Assembly: GCA_009746045.1 (NCBI GenBank)
Contig: RPFO01000065.1
Location: 6,698,273-6,762,272 of the forward strand
DNA length: 64,000 nucleotides
Reading direction: 5' to 3'
Origin: Mesostigma viride
Taxonomy: Eukaryota; Streptophyta; Mesostigmatophyceae; Mesostigmatales; Mesostigmataceae
Part shown: positions 56,611-64,000 of the stretch, one piece after another
Layout of the letters: each line of letters starts with the position of its first letter
Position numbering within the stretch: the stretch's first letter is position 1
The notes under the pieces: model-generated
What the model was told of the DNA's origin: nothing
Seen by the model: the letters and a program-made list of their open reading frames with translations, nothing else
Database searches by the model: none
Translations under genes and position numbers: made by a program

Positions 56611-58569
56611 GCACCATGAATGTCAGCGAGTACAGCAGTAAATGACTCCCTAAACTCATGACCAGGCAAGCATCCACAGGGGCGTTCACCGCCCAGTATA
56701 TTCCAGAAAAAAGCATCACAGATTCTAGCCCGGTCATCGAAACAAACGACTCACCATCGGCATCGCCAGCGTACGTCCCGTGGCAACAAGTGATTCCAGC
56801 GTTCATTCCAATATTGTGTGACGACAACAGAAACTCGTCGGCCACACCCACGCCTTCCACGAACAGCAAACTGATTTCACTAGGCACCCAATACGTCAAG
56901 CAAAGAAGCACGATAACATAATACCTAAATCTACAACGACATTCCATTTCCAGGTCCCTAGCTATCGCAGCAGGCCATAGCGCCCCGAACCTCTCCCACG
57001 CACGTGACTGCCCACCGACGTCCAGCCAGATCAGAAACAATTTAAAGGTACGCATCGAAATGGAACATTGAACGCTATAAAAGCAATGCCCACGCATTGT
57101 CCATCCCCAATTTTCCAGGCAGCGTTGACCGCCATCCCCAGCCAGCAGGAAATTAAATTAAGTGCTGTCGCAGCATGTCGCACCCTCTCCCCCTCGCAGT
57201 CCTGGTTTATGCACGTTCGATTGCTTGGGCGCGTCCAGGCGGTCCAGCACCGCGTACTACCCACTTGAAAATCCTCCCAAGTCATTTATTTCCAGCTTGG
57301 TAAGTACGGAATCTGGCAGAAATTCGTCCAGCAAGCATCATACTACTCTCCACTCCTCCAACTCAAATTTTGCGTATAATTTTAGAATAAATATCAGTCA
57401 CATCATGTTCAGACTATAACTTCGGTCTGAATCGAAAATTGCAACGGAAACGCTCAGTGAAACGGTTTCTGAACGAAATGCGGACAACGAAACGGCCGTA
57501 ACGCCCAAAATTTCACGGTTTCTAAACATTATTTGCACGGTTTCGAAACAATTTCTGGACGTTCCGTCGAACTGACGCACTGAACGCTACGAAATTTTAG
57601 GACGGCGCCCTCTCGGCCAAGCGATGGGCCCAGTAGCCGCAGTTGATCGCCGCTAGCGATGGGATGTTTGATTCGCGACACAGAGTTTGACGCCCTCGAA
57701 GAAGCCGACATCGTGCCGGGTTCCGTATTTTTATCTGGCCGCGGCCATTGGCTGGCCTCCTATCTGCCCGCAAAAGTGCTGAACCGGATCTGGACGTAAC
57801 TGCCGTTTCAGACCCCGTTCAGACTTTGTGACAGTCGATCTGCCTAGTTTGCCACTTTTCGGGCAACTGCTCCGATTGGGCGCCACCGCGGATCTCCGGA
57901 TCGCCCTGACTATCGGCCGCCCTGCGCTCGCGGTTCTCGTACGGGCCACTTTTCGGGCCTCACGGTTTGCCCAATCTTTTCGTTCGTGTTAATCGTAGTT
58001 ACTAGAAGGGGACTAGTGGGGGGGCCAAGGCCCCCCACTTATTCGGACGCACTACGCCACCAGGGGCCCTGAGGCCCCCGCCGAAAGCTTCGACCCGCCG
58101 GGTTGAGCCCGCCGACCGGCCCGGCCTACTACGCCGGGGGGCGAACGCTCGGCGGCCTTCCTTTGGGGGCCTCCCATCGCGCGCGCTCGCGCCGGCCCGC
58201 CGCACCGTCGATCCCACGCTCCGTACCTCACGGGCACGTCCAGCACGCGTCCTACTACTAGTCCGTTCATTGCATGCAAGTATTTCCTTACTCATTACTT
58301 CCTAACAACTGGAACTCACAATGAAGCTATGCCATGCAGGACACAATGTGGGTACCGCTTTTTGCAAGCGGCAGCCATAACGACCAAACACTTCCATGCA
58401 AACTCCCATGTTCATCATTCATTAATATTCATTGAGTGGCAATCCTTTGTAAACACATGCACCATCGGTCATGCCCACTATGACTTCATGCAGACAATGT
58501 TTTGTACATGACTCGACAGTGCCCTTGTGCGCGACCGTGGGGCGCGGCAGGCCAGCCCTGTCCATTCGT

Positions 58570-60575
58570 GGGTGTGGTGGGGAGCTGCCATGCATGCGTG
58601 GGTTTAGGGGGGGCTGGCATTCGTGCGTGGCTGTGGGGGGTGGCTGCCATGCGTGCGTGGGTGTGGCGGGTGGCTGGCATGCGTATGTGGGTGTGGGGGG
58701 TGGCTGGCATGCACGTGCATGTGGGGGGTGGCTGTCATGCATGCGTGCATGTGGGGGGTGGCTGGCATGCATGCGTGGGTTTGTGGGGTGGCTGGCATGC
58801 GTGCATGGGTTTGTGGGGTGGCTAGCATGCATGCGTGGGTGTGGGGGGGAGCTGCCATGGACGCATGTGGGGCGGGGCAGGCTGGCATGCATGCGTGGGT
58901 GTGTGGGGGGGACGGCATGCGTACGTTGGTGACGGGGGTGGCTGGCATGCATAAGTGGGTTTGTGGGGTGGCTGGCATGCATGCGTGCATGTGGGGGGGG
59001 CTGGCACGCGTGTGTGGGTTTGGGGGGGGCTGGCATGCATGCGTGTGTGGGGGGGGGGCTGGCACGCGTGTGTGGGTTTGGGGGGGGCTGGCATGCATGC
59101 GTGTGTGTGTGGGGGGGCTGACATAAGTGCGTGGGTGTGGGGGTGGCTGGCATGCGTACCTGGGTTTGGGGGTGGGCTGCCATGCGTGCGTGGGTTTAGG
59201 GGGGGCTGGCATGCGTGCCTGGGTTCGTGGGGTGGGCTGCCATGCGTGCGTGGGTGTGGGGGGTGGCTGGCATGCGTATGTGGGTGTGGGGGGTGGCTGG
59301 CATGCACGTGCATGTTGCGGGTGGCTGGCATCCATGCGTGCATGTGGGGGGTGGCTGGCATGCATGCGTGGGCTCGTGGGGTGGCAGGCATGCGTGCGTG
59401 GGTGTGGGGGTGGCTGGCATGCGTGCATGGGTTTGTGGGGTGGCTGGAATGCAAGCATGCATGTGGGGGGGGCTTGTTTGCATGTGGGGTGGCTGGCAAG
59501 CATGCGTGCATGTGGGGGTTGGCTGGCATGCGTGCGTGGGTTGGGGGGGCGGCTGCCATGCGTGCGTGGGTGTGGGGGGGAGCTGCCATGGACCCATGTG
59601 GGGCGGGGCAGGCTGGCATGCATGCGTGGGTTGGTGGGGTGGCTGGCATGCATGTGTGCATGAGGGGGGGGCTGGCATGCATAAGTGGGTTTGTGGGGTG
59701 GCTGGCATGCATGCGTGCATGTGGGGGGGGCTGGCACGCGTGTGTGGGTTTGGGGGGGGGCTGGCATGCATGCGAGTGTGTGAGGGGGGGCTGACATAAG
59801 TGCGTGGGTGTGGGGGGGGCTGGCATGCGTGCCTGGGTTTGGGGGTGGGCTGCCATGCGTGCGTGGGTTTAGGGGGGGGCTGGCATGCGTACGTGGGTGT
59901 GGGGGGTGGCTGGCATGCATAAGTGGGTTTGTGTGTGTGTGTGGGGGGGTGGCTGGCATGCACGTGCATGTGGGGGGTGGCTGGCATCCATGCGTGCATG
60001 TGGGGGGTGGCTGGCATGCATGCGTGGGCTCGTGGGGTGGCTGGCATGCGTGCGTGGGTGTGGGGGTGGCTGGCATGCGTGCATGGGTTTGTGGGGTGGC
60101 TGGAATGCAAGCATGCATGTGGGGGGGGCTTGTTTGCATGTGGGGTGGCTGGCAACCATGCGTGCATGTGGGGGTTGGCTGGCATGCGTGCGTGGGTTGG
60201 GGGGCGGCTGCCATGCGTGCGTGGGTGTGGGGGGGGCTGGCATGCATGCATGCATGTGGGGGGGGCTGGCATCCATGCGTGGGTTTGTGGGGTGGCTGGC
60301 ATGCATGCGTGCATGAGGGGGGGGCTGGCATGCGTGCGTGGGAGTGGGGGGGGCGTACGTGGGTATGGGGGGTGGCTGGCATGCGTGCGTGGGGGGGGGG
60401 GGAGTGGCATGCATGCGTGGGTGTGGTGGGGGGCTGCCATGCATGCGTGGCTTGAGGGGGGGGCTGGCATGCGTGCCTGGGTTCGTGGGGTGGCTGCCAT
60501 GCGTGCGTGGGTGTAGGGGGTGGCTGGCATGAGTACGTTGGTGAGGGTTGTGGCTGGCATTCATAAGTGGGCCCG
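58570..60575. repeat. ~30-bp minisatellite of unit D, internally duplicated
   Basis: The marker TGGCTGGAATGCAAGCATGC occurs twice, at 59441 and 60097 (656 bp apart), while units A-C have it once. A ~650-bp block has therefore been duplicated in tandem. Confidence 0.92.
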
Positions 60576-60821
60576 CGGTGCCCCTGATTGCTGTCTGGCC
60601 CCTAATCATGTGGATGTGGCTGGCTGCCTGCCCGTCTGTTTGCCGCCTCCCCCAACCCCATGCCCCAAGGCTCGTAGCTCAAGCCCCATGGCTTATGCCC
60701 CATGGCCCTTGCCTGCCAGCCTACCTGTGCTGCATACCCTTGCAGCCTTTCCTGCCTCGCCTGGCCTGGCCTGCCCTGCCCTCTCTGCCCTCCCGCCCGC
60801 CCATGCGGTCCGTTGCCACGG

Positions 60822-61142
60822 ATGGAAAATGAGAAGAAAACCAATATGGCCTCGCTGGCACCACAAATCACCTGGTTGGTCAACCAAGGGGATAGCCTGC
60901 ACAATGAGACAGGAACACAGCAGACCCAGCAAAGCAAGATTCAGGTTGTAAGCCAGTGGAGATTACTTTTGACTTGCTTGATGAAGAAATATAAAACGCC
61001 TTCTACTGTCACACCTTCTATGAACAAATGGTTGATTGATCACCTTATACACCACGTAAACATGTTACCAGACGCGCTCTTCAGCCCAGTGAAAATCCAC
61101 GTGCGAAGCAAGGCAGATTATCTTACGCAGTCAGCACCATGA
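60822..61142 (+). CDS. Conserved open frame of macrosatellite unit D (106 codons)
   Basis: Starts MENEKKTNMASLAPQ. The TAA stop of the other copies is changed to TCA, so the frame runs three codons further (SAP) to TGA. The donor-like GTAAGC is also changed to GTCAGC, so the splice model proposed for unit A would not work here. Confidence 0.45.
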   Translation: MENEKKTNMASLAPQITWLVNQGDSLHNETGTQQTQQSKIQVVSQWRLLLTCLMKKYKTPSTVTPSMNKWLIDHLIHHVNMLPDALFSPVKIHVRSKADYLTQSAP

Positions 61143-62872
61143 ATGTCAGCGAGTACAGCAGTAAACGACGCCCTAAACTCGTTACCAGGCAAGCATCCAC
61201 AGGGGCTTTCACCGCCCAGTATATTCCAGAAAAAAGCATCACAGATCCTCTGGCAACGGACGTTGACACGGGAAACCCGAAGGACCATGAAGATGGCGTC
61301 CTGCACGGCTAAGAAAATGAAACGCAGACCCTTGCTACGCTATGTCTTCGCTGCGACTACGTGAATTCTGCCAAATGGAAACAACGCAACCGAGGAAACG
61401 CATCAGAAAGAGAGCAGGCACTAGCACGGCCATCGAAACAAACGACTCACCATCGGCATCGCCAGCGTATGTCCCGTGGCAACAAATCCAGCGTTCATTC
61501 CAATATTGTGTGACGACAACAGAAACTCGTCGGCCACACCCACGCCTTCCACGAACAGCAAACTGATTTCACTAGGCACCCAATACGTCAAGCAAAGAAG
61601 CACGATAACATAATACCTAAATCTACAACGACATTCCATTTCCAGGTCGCTAGCTATCGCAGCAGGCCTTAGCGCCCCGAACCTCTCCCACGCACGTGAC
61701 TGCCCACCGACGTCCAGCCAGATCAGAAACAATTCAAGGGTACGCATCGAAATGGAACATTGAACGCTTTAAAAGCAATGCCCACGCATTGTCCAACCCC
61801 AATTTTCCAGGCAGCGTTGACCGCCATCCCCAGCCAGCAGGAAATTAAATTCAAGTGCTGTCGCAGCATGTCGCCCCCTCACCCCCTCGCAGTCCTGGTT
61901 TATGCACGTTCGATTGCTTGGGCGCGTCCAGGCGGTCCAGCACCGCGTACTACCCACTTGAAAATCCTCCAAGTCATTTTTTCCCAGCTTGGTAAGTACG
62001 GAATCTGGCAGAAATTCGTCCAGCAAGCATCCTACTACTCTCCACTCCTCCAACTAAAACTTTGCGTATAAATATCAGTCACATCTTGCTCAGACTGTAA
62101 CTTCGGGCAAAATTTCGTAGCACATTTGATTTCAGCAAAATTTAGATTCCATCAGCGCTGACTGAGTCCAGAATCGGCTCAGAATCTGGCAAAGTTCGTC
62201 CAGCAAGCATCGTACTACGCTCCGCTCCTCCAACTTAAATTTTGCGTGTACTTTTCAACTAAAATTAAGTCAGATCACGTTCAGACTTTAACTTCGGTCT
62301 GAATCGAAAAGTGATGCGGAACAACTCAGTGAAACGGTTTCTGAACGAAATGCCGACAACAAAACGGCCGTAACGCCCAAAATTTCACGGTTTCTCAACA
62401 TTTTTTGCACGGTTTCTCAACAATTTCTGAACGCTCCGTCGAACTGACGCACTGAACGCTACGAATTTTTAGGACGGCGCCCTCTCGGCCAAGCGATGGG
62501 CCCAGTAGCCGCAGTTGATCGCCGCAGTCCATGGGAAGTTTGATTCGCGATCAAAGAGTTTGACGGCCGCGAAGAAGCCGACATCGTGCCGGGTTCCGTA
62601 TTTTTATCTGGCCGCGGACATTGGCTGGCCTCCCACCTGCCCGCAAAAGTGCTGAACCGGATCTGGACGTAACTGCCGTTTCAGACCCCGTTCAGACTTT
62701 GTGACAGTCGATCTGCCTAGTTTGCCACTTTTCGGGCAACTGCTCCGATTGGGCGCCACCGCGGATCCCCGGATCGCCCTGACTATCGGCCGCCCTGCGC
62801 TCGCGGTTTTCGTACGGGCCACTTTTCGGGCCTCACGGTTCGCCAAACTTTTGCGTTGGGGTTAATCGTAGT

Positions 62873-64000
62873 CACTAGAGGGGGAGGGACTAGTGGGGGG
62901 GCCAAGGCCCCCCACTTTTTCGGACGCACTACGCCACCAGGGGCCCTGAGGCCCCCGCCGAAAGCTTCGACCCGCCGGGTTGAGCCCGCCGACCGGCCGG
63001 CCTACTACGCCGGGGGGCGAACGCTCGGCGGCCTTCCTTTGGGGCTTCCCATCGCGCGCGCTCGCCGGCCCCCGCCGCACCGTCGATCCCACGCTCCGTC
63101 CCTCACGGGGCACGTCAGCACGCGTCCTACTACTAGTACATCAACCCAGTCTGAATAGTACCGTATATTGTGAGACGTCCCCGTTCATTGCATGCAAGTA
63201 TTTCCTTACTCATTACTTCCTAACAACTGAAACTCACAATGCAGCTATGCCATGCAGGACACAATGTGGGTACCGCTTTTTGCAAGCGGCAGCCATAACG
63301 ACCAAACACTTCCATGCAAACTCCCATGTCCGTTCATCATTCATTAATATACATTGAGTGGCAATCCTTTGTAAACACATGCACCATCGGTCATTCCCAC
63401 TATGACTTAATGTAGACAAAGTTTTGTACATGACTCGACAGTGCCCTTGTGCGCGACCGTGGGGTGCGGCAGGCCAGCCCTGTCCATTCGTGGGTGTGGT
63501 GGGGAGCTGCCATGCATGCGTGGGTTTAGGGGGGGCTGGCATGCGTGCGTGGCTGTGGGTGGCTGCCATGCGTGCGTGGGTTTAGGGGGGGGGGCTGGCC
63601 AGCCCTGTCCATTCGTGGGTGTGGGGGGAGCTGCCATGCATGCGTGGGTTTAGGGGGGCTGGCATGCGTATGTGGGTGTGGGGGTGGCGGCATACACGTG
63701 CATGTGGGGGGTGGCTGTCATGCATGCGTGCATGTGGGGGTGGCTGGCATGCATGCGTGGGTTTGTGGGGGGGTGGCATGTGTGCGTGGTGTGGGGTGGC
63801 TGGCATGCGTGCATGGTTTTGGGGTGGCTAGCATGCATGCGTGGGCTGTGGGGGTAGCTGCCATGGACGCATGTGGGGCGGGGCAGCTGGCATGCATGCG
63901 TGTGTGGGGGACGGCATGCGTACGTTGGTGACGGGGTGGCTGGCATGCATAAGTGGTTTGTGCGGGTGCTGCATGCATGCGTGCATGTGGGGGGGGCTGG
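62873..64000. repeat. Macrosatellite unit E (partial, continues beyond window)
   Basis: GC module 62894-63107, the intervening ~350 bp and the first ~500 bp of minisatellite (63490-64000). Small single-base losses are more frequent here than in units A-D, so this unit, or the assembly near the edge, is of lower quality. Confidence 0.9.

Larger units (their letters stand above)
53913..58000. repeat. Macrosatellite unit C (4088 bp)
   Basis: GC module 53931-54142, minisatellite 54515-56055, conserved frame 56299-56610. It lacks ~170 bp present in the other units between CATCACAGAT and CTAGCCCGGTC (junction near 56725), which removes the + strand 48468-type frame and the - strand 62-codon frame while leaving the main frame intact. 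Confidence 0.92.
58001..62872. repeat. Macrosatellite unit D (4872 bp)
   Basis: GC module 58018-58229, enlarged minisatellite 58570-60575, conserved frame 60822-61142. An extra ~190-bp segment at 62100-62290 resembles the outlying sequence at 44800-44960 (TTCGTAGCACATT..TTTCAGCAAAATTTAGATTC) rather than the other units. The extra length comes from these two places. Confidence 0.92.

Noticed and set aside
46009-60609. Long His/Pro/Thr/Cys- or Trp/Gly/Val-rich ORFs in the macrosatellite
   Set aside because: They are translations of the ~30-bp minisatellite in all six frames, without conserved ends between units.

Overview
The window is nuclear DNA from a eukaryote, most likely a flagellated alga (green-lineage or prasinophyte-grade is my best guess). 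Four observations support this: intron-rich genes with GT..AG introns, a plant/algal-type TTTAGGG interstitial telomere motif (9365-9383), two exons of the cilium/flagellum protein CFAP299, and non-LTR (LINE) retrotransposons with simple-sequence tails. Nothing looks bacterial: there are no operons, and the longest open frames are artefacts of tandem repeats.

Layout. 1-4250: stacked tandem repeats (16-bp, 9-bp and 36-bp units) with one foldback insertion. 5865-11828: four exons of a BNR-repeat sialidase-like gene on the + strand; its introns hold a 2.3-kb 31-bp minisatellite, a purine-rich tract, a 27-bp minisatellite and decayed exon duplicates. 12089-15658: retroelement zone, with a 1-kb composite element bounded by direct repeats, a tail-only insertion and an intact LINE ORF1-like gene. 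16326-19717: a doubtful minus-strand gene whose intron is an 8-bp minisatellite, then a 149-bp higher-order repeat. 20244-21019: two CFAP299 exons. 21200-23730: GC-rich minisatellite and an unrecognised gene in two frames. 24000-34352: LINE debris in both orientations (ORF1 and reverse-transcriptase relics, several TTAA-type tails) and one 5'-truncated LINE with an 11-bp target-site duplication. 36142-42531 (minus strand): a complete, intact eight-exon gene for proteasome lid subunit RPN3/PSMD3, 504 codons. 45548-64000: a tandem array of a 4.1-4.9-kb unit (four complete copies plus a fifth running off the window), each with a GC-rich module, a ~30-bp minisatellite and a conserved ~103-110-codon reading frame.

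How it fits together. The two well-supported housekeeping or flagellar genes and the sialidase are ordinary single genes embedded in repeats; introns repeatedly carry minisatellites or microsatellites. The mobile fraction looks like one LINE machinery: several insertions of different content share 11-bp target-site duplications and TTAA-type tails, and two fell into neighbouring positions of the same dispersed repeat. The best candidate for something undescribed is the 4.1-kb tandem unit with its conserved open frame. The cleanest mechanistic evidence is the set of insertions with matching empty sites.
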